In this document: piece after piece, positions 22,824 to 33,358 of the stretch | How the letters are laid out: the number at the start of each line of letters is the position of its first letter | How positions within the stretch are numbered: position 1 is the stretch's first letter | NCBI GenBank assembly: GCA_036346355.1 | Contig: CM070575.1 | Span: 59,091,915 to 59,155,914, forward strand | Direction of reading: 5' to 3' | DNA length: 64,000 nt | Source of the DNA: Rhipidocladum racemiflorum | Taxonomy: Eukaryota; Streptophyta; Magnoliopsida; Poales; Poaceae | Translations under genes and position numbers: made by a program | The notes under the pieces: generated by a model | Told to the model about the DNA's origin: nothing | The model's database searches: none | What the model saw: only the letters and a program-made list of their open reading frames with translations

Positions 22824-24590
22824 TGTGAGACCCCGGATCAGCTATCCGAAATTTCCTGTGTATTTCTGTACTAGTCCCAGATCAGTAGCTAGTACACACA
22901 GTCAACAGTGATACATCATTACCGAACATAACGAAATTGTAACATAAATATAAAGTATTAGCCACATGGCTACTTATTACAACACTCGGTCACACGACCA
23001 GAGTTCACGACAGCGGAAACAAAACGACAAACAGCGAAACCCGACGCACACCACAGGTGATGACAAGACACGCGACTAGTTCTCCTGGCGATCTTCCTTG
23101 AATTCCTCGGAGTAGAACTCACCGTCTTCAACGGCGTCCTGATAGTTCTCTGATGACAACAGTTTAAATAGTACGTGAGTACAAAAGTACTCAGCAAGTC
23201 TGGGAAATTATGCACATGGGGGGCTTTCCAAGGAAGGCTTATTATGGTTCTTTTGCATAAAGCCAAGTTTCATCAAACCATACTTTGTTAATAAGTTTCA
23301 TAAAGCATATTTTAGCAATTCTTTTTAATAGTTGAATTATGTAATATTTCAGTGAGGGTTCTATCCACCATCACTAGTATAAGGGCTCTATCCGCCACAA
23401 GTTAAAAAGATCAAGATTATCCACACATGACTCTATCCGTCATGACATAAAAACAGGTTCTAACTACCTGGTTGGCTCAATCCACCAATTCAACAGCCGA
23501 GAGTTCTAACCACTCCCGAATCCCAAAACATCATTTATTTTCAAAACCGAACCCAAAGTCTACCAGTATGAAAGTATTCTTTGCTTTGCCCTTGACCGTA
23601 GGTACGGCTATTCGAATAGTTTTAACTCTGCAGAGGTGTACAGCTTTACCCACAAGACATGATCATCTCTTTAACGCCATGCAATTAACACATTTCCTTT
23701 GGTGTGTCGGCAGAGGGATCATGACAAGGCCTTTACAATGTATACGCCTAACCCGACTCACCCGCTGAGGTTTCACCGCTGTTAAGGTTCTATCTACCCA
23801 GTACAGAAGCCCCCTCTTGCGCCGTGTGGGGAGTACAACTTGCCTCTATCTGGCACCCACATTCCACCAACTGGCGAGTCTAAGTTAGGTTTCTACAAAT
23901 TATTTAGCCAGGTCGTACCATGTTAGACATGTGGTGGTACGGTTATGCTTAGAATGGACAGTCATAAGCGTCGGTACTTAATTGACTTGGGGCGGTAATC
24001 GCACATTGGAAACTAGTGCTCAATCCGCACCCACCCGACATCCCAATCCGCCCAAGTCCAAATCCTTTTTATTTTTATTTTGGAAAAACTGTACCAAATA
24101 CTTTGTAATAATTTTGAAATCACAATTTAAAACATAACTTTTGTATAATCCCACCCATGGGTCATTTTCATCAATTCGGGTGCTAGGCATCTCTACCGTT
24201 CTAATCAACAATTGTCACATTATAAGATAGTCATGACATAACAAAGAATCCTAGGGTTACAATTAAGCATGGATAACAATAATCAAGGAGGTAATCGCAA
24301 GTTGGATTAACTAATCACCTATATTTGACATACGATGATAACATAGCAATGCAGGTTTATAAAACGTTGTAAATCATTTGCAAACATAGGAGCAAAATGT
24401 GTCAAGGGACTTTCCTTCGGTCGCAGCGAGGTGGTCGTACTCTTGAAGTCTGGTGGCGGGGTCGGCGGACTCGGCGGGTTCCTCGGCTATGCGCAAAACG
24501 GTAGATCTTGAATTTAGACGAATTTAGGAATTTGAATGGAGTCATCGGAGTTCGGACGGAAAAGTTATGATCCTCCGAAGTTGAAAATCC
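22824..24590 (-). repeat. E2 5' LTR, R/U5 side only (about 1.77 kb)
   Basis: Begins TGTGAGACCCCGG at 22824 next to the primer site. It shares landmarks with other LTRs here: a CTATTCGAATAG palindrome near 23610, and GAATTTGAATGGAGTCATCGG...AAAAGTTATG near 24530-24570. The GC-rich U3-side half, present at 1-1480, is missing; an inverted piece of it follows directly. Confidence 0.8.
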
Positions 24591-24887
24591 TAAAAAATAA
24601 GAAACAAGGAATATTCCCGGAATCTTATTTTGGCTTATTTTTGGAATTAGTTGGCTGGTTTTTTTATCTCGTGTGGATTTTGGATAATGCCCGCTTTTCT
24701 CTCCAGAATATTCTAAACTTCAAATTTCATCCAAATTCCGCGAAACCAATTTTATTGGATTCTAAATATTCCATAATGGTTATAGGAATTTTTTCGGAAT
24801 TTTTAGACCATTTTTGCTAATTTTTCTCTACAGCGTCACTTTTGCGTAAACCTCGGCCAATCCTGGAGCGTCACTTTTGCGTAAACC
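24591..24887 (+). repeat. Inverted fragment of E2-type LTR at a rearranged junction
   Basis: The stretch is the reverse complement of about 985-1290 of the E2 3' LTR: it reads TTCTAAACTTCAAATTTCAT, then CCATAATGGTTATAGGAATT, and TTGCTAATTTTTCTCTA. The 20-mer GCGTCACTTTTGCGTAAACC occurs twice (24833-24852 and 24868-24887), and the second copy abuts the truncated E3 LTR. This looks like a repair or template-switch joint. Confidence 0.8.
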
Positions 24888-26149
24888 CCGGTACGCTCCC
24901 CCGTACAACTACGCAAAAGGTGTAGTTGACACCCAGAGGTCCCATAGGTACGTTATTAGCAACTTAATCAACTAGGTCCGTCCCATTACAGACATGTGGT
25001 TGCAAGATTGACTCAGTTCAAAGGCTTGCAAGGTTAAGTCCTTAGGGTGACCAGGGCAAGCTACCCGAAGAACCAACACAATGTTCCCGGTGCCACAGCT
25101 GGCCCACCCGATCATTCTTGCCACATGCCCCGGTCAAAAGCTATTTATCAAACCCCAGTTGATTACCATGCACCACGTGCCATCGACATCACAACACATG
25201 ATACCTTTCCAAAACAGGTTCAATATATCGTTAAGTCAATATTAACATTTGATTGTCCAAAATCATGTCATGAGCACGTAGCAGGTCTAAGCAATATACT
25301 ACAACGATCTAAACTCCCATGTTGGCAATTTAATAATGTCCAACTATTTAATCCTCAACTAGGGTGACAAGGGGTCATGGCACATATTTAATTAACCAAC
25401 GTGTCATACAGCAATTAGGCATTTATCTAATTCCCATAATTTAAATGAAGTATTTTTCTAATTAAACTAGCATGCAATTTATTGAATCAAAATAGATTTC
25501 AAAATGGGATCAACATGGTCAAAGCACAACTTGCCTTCAAAAAGTACTTGCTCTTGGTCCTGAGCTGGCTCCTAGGTCAACACTTCTCCTTCGAAGCCTT
25601 CGGGCACTTCAACGTCTACTCGTAAAGCGTGCAAATAGTAATAAATAAATGAACGGTAGACAAAAAGTGTCCAAACATCCAAATAGAGTTCACAAACAGA
25701 GAGAGCATAATTTTATGAATTTTTAGAAACTGGAATCGTCAAATTCGGAGTTTAAACGCAAAAGTTATAGCATTTTGAAGTTTAAATAATCAATTAAATA
25801 ATATTACAGAGAAAAAATTTAGTCTAAAAATTAAATAAAATTCAACATTATGTAGATCACAATTTTATACAAATTTAGAAATTTGAATCACTCAAATCGG
25901 AGTTAAAATGCAAAAGTTATAAGTGTTTGAAGTTTGAATCAAATTCTGAAATCAATAAACCGAATTAAATCTTTATTCTTAAAATAAAAATCGATTATGA
26001 CGTCAGCGTGATTTTCCTCCGAATTATTTTTCTATTGAAAAATTGATTTATTGCGTCAGCCGGTCCATAGGCTTGGTCCACGGTTCGGTTTGGGTCCACC
26101 GTGGACTCGGTCCACGGCTCCACGTGCGGTTGACAAGTGGGACCCCTCG

Positions 26150-26235
26150 GGTGACGTCAGCAGTGACGTCAGCGGGGCACGGCCGAGGCGTCTGACAAGT
26201 GGGACCCACCGATGACGTCATGGGTGACGTCACGG
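26150..26235. promoter_or_regulatory. Cluster of TGACGTCA-type motifs in LTR
   Basis: Four TGACGTCA/TGACGTC sites lie within about 85 bases. Similar single sites occur in the other LTRs (near 4024, 16218, 50286 and 53170). TGACG/ACGT cores are bound by plant TGA-type bZIP factors; a role in driving LTR transcription is inference. Confidence 0.5.
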
Positions 26236-26504
26236 TGCGGTCGCTAACACGCGGGCCCGGTGTGTCAACGCCCCACGCTCACACCCGCGTGGGCGCGGCG
26301 GCTCGGCTCCCCGGACATGTGGCTCGATCTGAGCCGTTGGTTTGAAAACCGATGGCTAGGATTGGATCTTGATCCAACGGTTCAGATCCGATCTAGTTCT
26401 TACGGTTTGGAAAACACGTGACTCACCGTAGCCGTTGGATCTTGATCTAACGGCTGAGATCTAACCTAGCCTGGTGCAGTTCTAGCTACGTGGCACAATC
26501 TAAG

Positions 26505-26526
26505 CCGTTGGATCTAGATCCAACGG
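26505..26526. repeat. Perfect 22-bp palindrome in LTR (family of such sites)
   Basis: Half-site CCGTTGGATCT followed by its exact complement. The same or near-identical sites occur at 4251-4272, 4848-4869, 16444-16465, 26432-26453, 35918-35939, 40708-40729 and 52773-52794, with more degenerate ones near 27040, 27150, 36460, 36565, 40125 and 49850. All lie in the GC-rich part of LTRs. Confidence 0.85.
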
Positions 26527-27579
26527 TTGGGATTAGATCTGAGGATTAGAACGTGGATCTCACCGGGGATGACGTGGACGATCCTGGGCCGTCGGATCTG
26601 GATCGGATGGTGGAGGGAGTTCGCGAGGCGGCGATGGCGCGCGGCGGAGCAGAGGTCACCGGCGCGGGGGACGACGACCACCCGAACGGCGTCTGGGGCG
26701 TTCTCCGACGAAGTGAGTGGCACTCACCGACGCGGCGTGACCTCACGGTTCGGGATCTGGGCTCAACGGCGGCGGAGGACGGCGGACGGCGGCGGAATCT
26801 GCGATTAACCGCGGCGGAACACACGGCCAACTACGGCGAGCTCGTACGGGCAAACGGCGGCGGCTCAGGCAAGGTGAGTTAGGGCTACGGGTGCACGCGG
26901 AAGAGGCGGTCACGACCGTGGTGGCGGCACAATAAATAGGGGCCTCGGCTACCGTGAATCTCGCGGAAACCGAGGTCCACCAACAGGCGGCGGCGGAGTC
27001 CGACGTGGACACGGAGAGGGCGACGTGGCACGCGCTCAGCCGTTGGATCAAGATCCAACGGTGCGCGGGTTTGGGCTCGGGTCCGGCTCGGGCGACGCGC
27101 CTGGCTCGGTCGGAGTCGGGCTCGGGTGACGCGGCGCGATCGTGGCCGTTGGATCTCGATCCAATGGTCACGCGCGTTAGGGCTTCACGAGTGGGTTCAA
27201 CCGGACCAACTGGCTCGGGTCGGACTCGAGTCTGACTCGGACTCGGGTCCGGTCGGATGAACAGTAAAACCCACTCGATTTTTCCAGCGATTAAATAATT
27301 CAAATTAAATCCCAGAAATTCATTTAATTCATTAAAAATAGCAAAACACTCAGAAAAATTCTAGAAAAATTCTGGAAAATATTTTGGAACATTTTGGACT
27401 CAAATAAAATATTTCCAACAAAATTTTATTTGCAAAGTTAAATTCTTTAATTATTTCAAAATGGAATAAATTCAAATAAATTCCAAATAACTCCAAATAA
27501 TTTCCAGAAAATTCCAAAAATTCACCAAAGTGCCAAATCACACATGAGTTTAAGAAAAGAAAAATTTTGGGATGTTACA

Positions 27580-27595
27580 AACCTCCCCCCCTTAA
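27580..27595 (-). other. E3 polypurine tract
   Basis: AACCTCCCCCCCTTAA in plus reading, abutting the 3' LTR. Confidence 0.7.
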
Positions 27596-27625
27596 CAGAA
27601 TCTCGTCCCCGAGATTCAGGGCTTT

Positions 27626-28126
27626 CTAAAGAAATAGGTTCGGAAACTCTTTCTTCAAATCCTCTTCGCGCTCCCAAGTTGCTTCACTCTCCGCGTGGTT
27701 GCTCCATTGAACTCTGCAGAAACGGGTTGACTTGTTTCTCGTCTCTCGATCCATGGTGTCCAGAATCTTCACGGGGTGCTCCTTGTAAGTCAGATCTTCT
27801 AGTAGCTCAATTGACTCTAGCGGTGTCTGTTCCTCAGGTACTCGGAGACACTTCTTCAGCTGGGACACGTGGAACACGTCATGTACTCCTGCTAGTGATT
27901 GCGGTAACTCTAGCTGGTAAGCAACTTCACCTCTGCGGCTGAGAACCTTGAATGGTCCAACATATCTCGGCGCGAGTTTTCCTTTGGCATGGAATCTCTT
28001 AACTCCTCTGAGTGGCGTGACCCTGAGATACACAAAATCTTCTGGTTCAAAACTTAGGTCTCGGCGACGGTTATCGGCGTAGCTCTTCTGTCTTGATTGT
28101 GCTATCTTCAGTCTTTCTCGGATCAT
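27626..28126 (-). pseudogene. E3 pol: integrase tail and chromodomain
   Basis: An open 166-codon stretch. It runs MIRERLKIAQSRQKSYADNR, the GPF/Y-like module GKLAPRYVGPFKVL, VHDVFHVSQLKKCLRVPEEQ, and the chromodomain FCRVQWSNHAESEATWEREE, with a stop before the polypurine tract. This is the intact reference for the broken copies in E1 and E4. A frame break near 28130-28220 separates it from the integrase core. Confidence 0.9.
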
Positions 28127-28220
28127 GGCAATCTGTTCTTCGGCTTCTTGAAGAATATCTGGTCCAAAGACACAATGCTCAATTGTCTCATTCCAGCTTC
28201 AACGGTGTCAAGCGAGTCGA

Positions 28221-28703
28221 TCAGTATAGTGCTTCAAATGGCGACATTTGCAAACTGGCTTGGTAACTATTATTGTAGCTGAACTCAGCGTACGGCAGAC
28301 TTTTATCCCAAGAGGTAGCATAAGCCAATGCACACGCTCTTAACATATCCTCCAAAATCTGATTAACTCTTTCGGTTTTCCCATCTGTCTGCGGGTGATA
28401 TGCTGTACTGAAGTTCAAACGGGTTCCCATGGCTTCATGCAGTTTATTCCAGAATCTCGAGGTAAACTGGGTACCTCTGTCCGATACAATTTTCTTCGGC
28501 ACTCCGTGCAAACAGACGATCCTGGTCATATACAATTCAGCTAACTTATCTCCCGAATAAGTGGTCTTCACTGGAATAAAATGGGCGACTTTAGTCAAGC
28601 GATCCACTATAACCCATATGGAGTCATATCCTCCTTGAGTTTTAAAGAACCGGTAATGAAGTCCATTCCGATTTCCTCCCATTTCCACTCGAGGTATCTT
28701 CAA
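28221..28703 (-). pseudogene. E3 pol: integrase core
   Basis: Carries GGYDSIWVIVDRLTKVAHFI, then KKIVSDRGTQFTSRFWNKLH and STAYHPQTDGKTERVNQILE, covering the second Asp and the Glu of the DDE triad. The first-Asp segment is out of frame at the N-terminal end (it reads MGGNRNGLHYRF where E2 has the MDFITG motif), so a frameshift lies near 28640-28690. It is separated from upstream pol by a further frame change near 28704. Confidence 0.88.
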
Positions 28704-30896
28704 CTACCAGAATAATCCTGCTGGTCTCTGATGCATTGCCTTGACTCTCTGGCATATGTCGCACAGCGCAACATTCTCGGCAACTTCACGCTTCATGCTC
28801 GGCCACCAGAATCTTTCCTTCAAATCCTGATAAATCTTGGCACTTCCAGGATGAATGGAATACTTTGAGTCATGGGCTTCTTCTAAAATCAACTGCTTCA
28901 GCTCCTTCTTGTTCGGCACACAAATGCGACCCTTCATCCATAACGTGCCTTGCTCATCCAACTTGAAGTCCTCTGCCTTGCCTTCATCCATGTTGGACTT
29001 AATTTTGCGGATCTTGTCATCATCCTCTTGTCTTTCTCGGATCTGATCCTCCAGGGTAGGCTTCACTTCCAATGCTGCCAAGAATCCTTCTGGTACGACT
29101 TCAATCTGCATTCTCTGGAAATCCTCACATAGCTCCTCCTGACTTGTGGCTATCAACATGTTCACGGTATGGCTTTTCCGACTCAGAGCATCGGCAACTA
29201 CGTTGGCCTTCCCGGGATGGTAATGGATTCCAACATTATAATCCTTGATCAACTCTAACCATCTCCTCTGCCTCATGTTCAGGTCTGATTGGGTGAAGAT
29301 GTACTTAAGACTCTTATGGTCTGTGTATACTTCACATCTGTTTACAATCAGGTAGTGTCGCCACAACTTCAAAGCATGCACTACGGCAGCTAGCTCTAGG
29401 TCATGTGTTGGATAATTCTCCTCATGCGGCCTCAACTGCCTTGATGCGTAAGCGACGACCTTTCCGTTCTGCATTAGCACACATCCAAGTCCTTGACGCG
29501 ATGCATCACAATAAATATCAAAACTTTGATTGACGTCCGGTAGAACCAACACCGGTGCTGATGTCAATCGCTTCTTTAGTTCTTGAAAACCTTTTTCGCA
29601 CTCTGGCGTCCATGCATACTTCTTCTCCTTTTTCAACAATTGCGTAAGAGGTTTCGCAATGGTCGAAAAGCCTTCAATGAAGCGGCGGTAGTAACCTGCC
29701 ATTCCAAGGAAACTCCGGATCTGGGTCACGGTCTTAGGCTGTTCCCAATGTAACACAGCCTCTACCTTGCTTGGATCAACGGCGACTCCTTCTGTGGTCA
29801 TTACATGTCCGAGGAACTCCACTTTGCCCTTCCAAAAGTCACACTTGCTGAACTTGGCGAAAAGTTGATGTTCCCTTAGCTTTTCCAAAACTCGCCTCAA
29901 GTGCTCTGCATGTTCATCCTCTGTCTTGGAGTAGACTAAGATATCATCTATGAACACAACAACAAACTTGTCCAAATATTCCATGAACACCTTATTCATC
30001 ATATTCATGAAATATCTTTGGCGCGTTAAATCGAGACCAAAGGACATAACTGTAAACTCGTAATGTCCATATCTTGACGAGAATGCGGTCTTTGGGATAT
30101 CTTCTGATCGGATCTTCAACTGGTGGTATCCCGATCTCAGATCAATCTTGGAGAAAACTCTGGCTCCTCTTAGCTGATCAAACAGATCATCGATCCTGGG
30201 TAGCGGGTACTTGTTCTTCACGGTGACTTCATTGAGTGCACGGTAGTCAATGCACATCCTGAAACTTTCGTCCTTCTTCTTGACAAACAAAACTGGCGCT
30301 CCCCACGGCGACGAACTTGGTCTGATGAATCCTTTCTCCATCAACTCCTCAAGCTGCTTCTTCATCTCTACTAATTCCTCGGTGGACATCCGGTAATGTC
30401 TCTTCGCTATCGGGGCTGTACCAGGTACAAGCTCTATCACAAACTCTATGTCCCTGTCTGGCGGCATACCAGGTAGATCTTCAGGAAAAACATCTGGGTA
30501 CTCATTCACTACTGAGACATCTTCTATGCTGATTGCCTTGGTGCTGTTAACCATCAACTGTCCATCCCTAACGGCGGTAGCTTGGAATTCCACTTTCTTT
30601 CCACACGAGCTCTCAACTGAGATAGTCCTTCGTCCACCATCCAATACGGCCTTGTGCTTGGATAACCAATCCATTCCCAAAATAACATCTAAGGTCTGGG
30701 TTTCCAAAACAATAAGGTTCGCTAGGAACTCTATCCCATCTATTAGTATTCTCACCCCAGAACATCCTACTTTAGTTCGGAGTTCGGAACCAGGGGTTTG
30801 AACTAAAAGCATGCATTTAAGTCTTGCAATCTCCAAATCATTTTTAGCAGCAAAGCCTTGAGAAACAAACGAATCTGAAGCTCCGTAATCAAACAA
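28704..30896 (-). CDS. E3 pol: protease, reverse transcriptase, RNase H, integrase zinc region (730 codons)
   Basis: Opens in protease, just past the DSGAS-type motif (the frame starts FDYGASDSFVSQGFAAKNDL, with Tyr where Ser is usual, so the active site looks altered). Then LDVILGMDWLSKHK, NEYPDVFPEDLPGMPPDRD, and reverse transcriptase with MCIDYRALNEV, FSKIDLRSGYHQ and VVVFIDDILVYSK. The FGLTNAP motif is replaced by FGLDLTRQR, a local disruption. RNase H has CDASRQGLG, HDLEL and YTDHKSLKY, ending VADALSRK. The integrase zinc region has HDSKYSIHPGSAK and CDICQ. It ends at a stop after HQRPAGLFW. It is nearly collinear with the E2 pol. Confidence 0.92.
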   Translation of the reverse strand: MFDYGASDSFVSQGFAAKNDLEIARLKCMLLVQTPGSELRTKVGCSGVRILIDGIEFLANLIVLETQTLDVILGMDWLSKHKAVLDGGRRTISVESSCGKKVEFQATAVRDGQLMVNSTKAISIEDVSVVNEYPDVFPEDLPGMPPDRDIEFVIELVPGTAPIAKRHYRMSTEELVEMKKQLEELMEKGFIRPSSSPWGAPVLFVKKKDESFRMCIDYRALNEVTVKNKYPLPRIDDLFDQLRGARVFSKIDLRSGYHQLKIRSEDIPKTAFSSRYGHYEFTVMSFGLDLTRQRYFMNMMNKVFMEYLDKFVVVFIDDILVYSKTEDEHAEHLRRVLEKLREHQLFAKFSKCDFWKGKVEFLGHVMTTEGVAVDPSKVEAVLHWEQPKTVTQIRSFLGMAGYYRRFIEGFSTIAKPLTQLLKKEKKYAWTPECEKGFQELKKRLTSAPVLVLPDVNQSFDIYCDASRQGLGCVLMQNGKVVAYASRQLRPHEENYPTHDLELAAVVHALKLWRHYLIVNRCEVYTDHKSLKYIFTQSDLNMRQRRWLELIKDYNVGIHYHPGKANVVADALSRKSHTVNMLIATSQEELCEDFQRMQIEVVPEGFLAALEVKPTLEDQIRERQEDDDKIRKIKSNMDEGKAEDFKLDEQGTLWMKGRICVPNKKELKQLILEEAHDSKYSIHPGSAKIYQDLKERFWWPSMKREVAENVALCDICQRVKAMHQRPAGLFW

Positions 30897-32115
30897 AGCA
30901 TTGCAGGTCTTGAGTTAACAAGTAACTTACCCGATCTGACGTCCGTGGCATTCAAGTGCATCTGCAGTGACATGGTTGACTCGGCCTCTCACCACGGCCA
31001 GGGTGCTGTTCTGCCGTCTTGTCCCTCGGTTTGCTCCTGGTGCAGGCGTTCTGGCTGGTGTGGATCCCAGATTGAAGCGGACTGGGGTCACTCCTGCTGT
31101 CTTCTTAGGGCAACTATTGGCAAAATGCCCTGGCTCATTGCAATTGTAGCAGCGTCTCACTGTCCCCTGTTGACTGCCTGAAGTGGCATTTCTGGCTGGT
31201 GCTGGGGTCTGATAGTTCTGATTGACGGGTCTTGGTGCTGGCGACGGTGTCCTTATAGCATTCTGTGGCTGGAATCTGAAAAACTGATTTGGCGCAACCC
31301 TCAAGCGTTGCTGTGCTCTCTGACGCGATCCCTGCTGCTGCATCCTGCGCTTCCTGTTCTCATCCAGTTCCTTGCGCTTGTCCTCAAGAATAAGCGCTTT
31401 ATTCACCAACTCTTGGAAATATGGAAAGGTGTGGGTGATCAGTCCCACCTGTAGTCCTGAGTTAAGTCCCTTCATGAAGCGAGACTGTTTGGCTTTATCT
31501 GTCGCTACATCCTCAGGTGCGTAGCGAGGAAGCTGTGTGAACTTGTTCAGGTATTCGGCCACTGGCTGGCTGCCTTGCCTCAGTGCTCTGAACTCCTCTT
31601 TCTTGAGGTCCATGATTCCTTCCGGCACATGATACTGACGAAACGCGGCTGTAAACTCCTCCCAAGTGATATCTTGAGGGTTCTCTTGCGTGGCACAAAA
31701 GTTCTCCCACCATTCGGCGGCTGTTCCTTCCAACTGATGAGAAGCGTAGAGTACCTTCTCATTTCCCATGCATTGAGCAATGTGTAGCTTCCTCTCTATT
31801 GACCTTAACCAATCATCAGCCTCCAACGGATTGGCATTCCCAGAAAAAGTGGGTGGGTGAGTCCTCATGAACTCACGGCAGTCTTGTATTCGGCGTTGTC
31901 CCCGATTGACTTGATTAGCGTTGGCCTGGCAAAGGACGTGTTGCATCTGTTGCATCATAGCATGCATCAATCGAGTCTGAGCAAAGAAGAAAAGCTCCAA
32001 AATTCTGCATGTCAATCAAGCGGCCGGGTTGGGGTGCAGGTGCTCTATTATTGGGGTTTCCAGCTGGGCGAGAACCACTGCCGTTGCCTCCAAGGTTTCC
32101 GCGGGTGTTCACCAT
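30897..32115 (-). pseudogene. E3 gag, one or two frameshifts
   Basis: The start is the ATG at 32115 (MVNTRGNLGGNGSGSRPAG), preceded by the leader shared with E1 and E4. A frame change lies near 31985. The main piece 30927-32015 carries RTHPPTFSGNANPLEADDWL, EGTAAEWWENFCAT and a CCHC knuckle CYNCNEPGHFANSCPKK. The end runs towards protease with VNHVTADALECHG. It is the RNA-binding structural protein of the particle. Positions 32116-32452 are leader with nothing else seen. Confidence 0.88.
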
Positions 32116-32452
32116 CTGTCGGTTGCTCCAAGGTTTAGAGATGAGAGGGAACAAGAATAGACAAGTAACAGGGAAACTTATGCTGGGGAAAGTGTAACTC
32201 AAAATCCAACTTTATTAATACTAATAGTAATAACTTGGTATGGTTGCTTACAATGCCTAAGGGCCTTGCAACACATACTGCACACTCAGCAAACAATGAA
32301 AATCCAACGCCTCTAAAGGTGACTCTTATTCTAAAACGCGACTCGACGAAGGAGTCTCAACCTCAACGCCTACGCTCACTGGTCGAGAAAACCTCCACTG
32401 CCTGGGTGGGGGTGTGACGGCATCGGCGCGAAATAATCGCCATGCCCCACAA

Positions 32453-33142
32453 TCATAGCTTGTGGTTGACGACGCGCGTCCTCCTGCAGTTCGATCTGGT
32501 TCTTTGATGTGGCTGTGGCGCGAGTGCAGGTGGCGCCTCTTCTGGTTCCTCCTCTGGCTCCGGAGCTTCCAACTCCAACACTGGATCGGGACCCTGGCCA
32601 TACAGTGCAGTCTCCAGCTCTGTGATCCTTTCCGCAGCATAGGCGACGTACTCACGAGCATTCTCCAAGTGCTTCTTCTCCTCCTCAACCTGTTCGCGAG
32701 CCTTCTTCAATTCCTGAACTGTGTCTTCGATCAGCTCCTCCTGAGCGGCGACGAATCTGGCTAAGTGAGTGACGGTGGCATCCTCATCTTCTATCGGCTT
32801 CCGTTGAACTCTGCTGTCTCGGCGTGGGTGGTGATGGAACACTGTGCCTTCCAGCTCCCTGGAGTAGGTGCGAACGATCTGCTGCATTGCTCGACGCGAC
32901 ACCTCCTGGATTCCAATCTCAAAGGTAGACCTCCTGGCGGTGAAGTGGAAAGGACGACTGAACTTTGTCTTCTCTCGGGCATACACTGTGATCCGGACAT
33001 CCCATCCTGTGACCAGTCCTGCTCGCACAAGTGTAGTCCCTCGGTAGAGCGGCCTCTCAAAACCTCCAAGAAACTGAAGCATACGCCACAACTCGGCGGC
33101 ATAGCCTCCTTCACGCTCGGCGTAGTTGTTCTTCATCATCAT
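32453..33142 (-). CDS. E3 orf0: 229-codon extra ORF upstream of gag
   Basis: An intact frame between primer site and gag, in the same direction as gag. N-terminal part: YAAELWRMLQFLGGFERPLY. A conserved centre follows: MGIQEVSRRAMQQIVRTYSR, ELEGTVFHHHPRRDS, DEDATVTHLARFVAAQEEL. Next is a strongly charged coiled-coil-like helix (LKKAREQVEEEKKHLENARE) and a Pro/Glu-rich tail. There is no signal peptide or membrane segment. The function is unknown to me. Copies exist in E4 (43407-44012), E1 (broken) and, more distantly, E2. Extra ORFs here have been noted for RIRE3/RIRE8 elements as I recall. Translation would have to precede gag on the same RNA. Confidence 0.75.
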   Translation of the reverse strand: MMMKNNYAEREGGYAAELWRMLQFLGGFERPLYRGTTLVRAGLVTGWDVRITVYAREKTKFSRPFHFTARRSTFEIGIQEVSRRAMQQIVRTYSRELEGTVFHHHPRRDSRVQRKPIEDEDATVTHLARFVAAQEELIEDTVQELKKAREQVEEEKKHLENAREYVAYAAERITELETALYGQGPDPVLELEAPEPEEEPEEAPPALAPQPHQRTRSNCRRTRVVNHKL

Positions 33143-33340
33143 CTGTCAAAGGATACTTGCGTAAGAACACAACCTTTTAAAATCACTGTGGAAGACGAAA
33201 AGAACTCAGCAAGGGGTATGAATAAGAAAGAAAAGGGGTAAGTCGAGAATTCATTCATTATATTGACCACTTTTAACTTTAGAAAATAGGTTTTATCCTC
33301 ACTACGACCATTCTAGCTATGGGTGAGCCTACGGTCAACC

Positions 33341-33354
33341 TGGCTCTGATACCA
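33341..33354 (-). other. E3 primer binding site (initiator Met tRNA type)
   Basis: TGGCTCTGATACCA in plus reading, four bases (CCTC) from the LTR start at 33359. Positions 33143-33340 are leader. Confidence 0.88.
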
Positions 33355-33358
33355 CCTC

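Larger units (their letters stand above)
1..24590 (-). mobile_element. E2: Ty3/gypsy chromovirus (Tekay/Del-like), split by E1
   Basis: Minus-strand LTR retrotransposon. Read on the minus strand it runs 5' LTR (24590 to 22824, incomplete), initiator-Met-type primer site (22819-22808), orf0, gag, protease, reverse transcriptase, RNase H, integrase, chromodomain (ending near 1491), polypurine tract and 3' LTR (1480 leftwards past the window edge). E1 interrupts pol; the flanking sequence GCTTT is duplicated at 1980-1984 and 17476-17480, and the reading continues across. It belongs to a different family from E1, E3 and E4: the LTR end reads TGTGAGACCCCGG rather than TGTCGGGACCCC, and its proteins differ. 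It is defective through nonsense codons and a gag frameshift. The right boundary at about 24590 is a rearrangement, not a true element end. Confidence 0.85.
24886..27579 (-). repeat. E3 3' LTR, truncated (about 2.7 kb)
   Basis: Collinear with 34253-36994 of the 5' LTR from CCCCGGTACGCTCCC to GGGATGTTACA. It holds a cluster of TGACGTCA-type sites at 26150-26235, palindromes at 26432-26453 and 26505-26526, and a TATA-like CTATTTATTG on the minus strand near 26930-26940. Confidence 0.9.
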
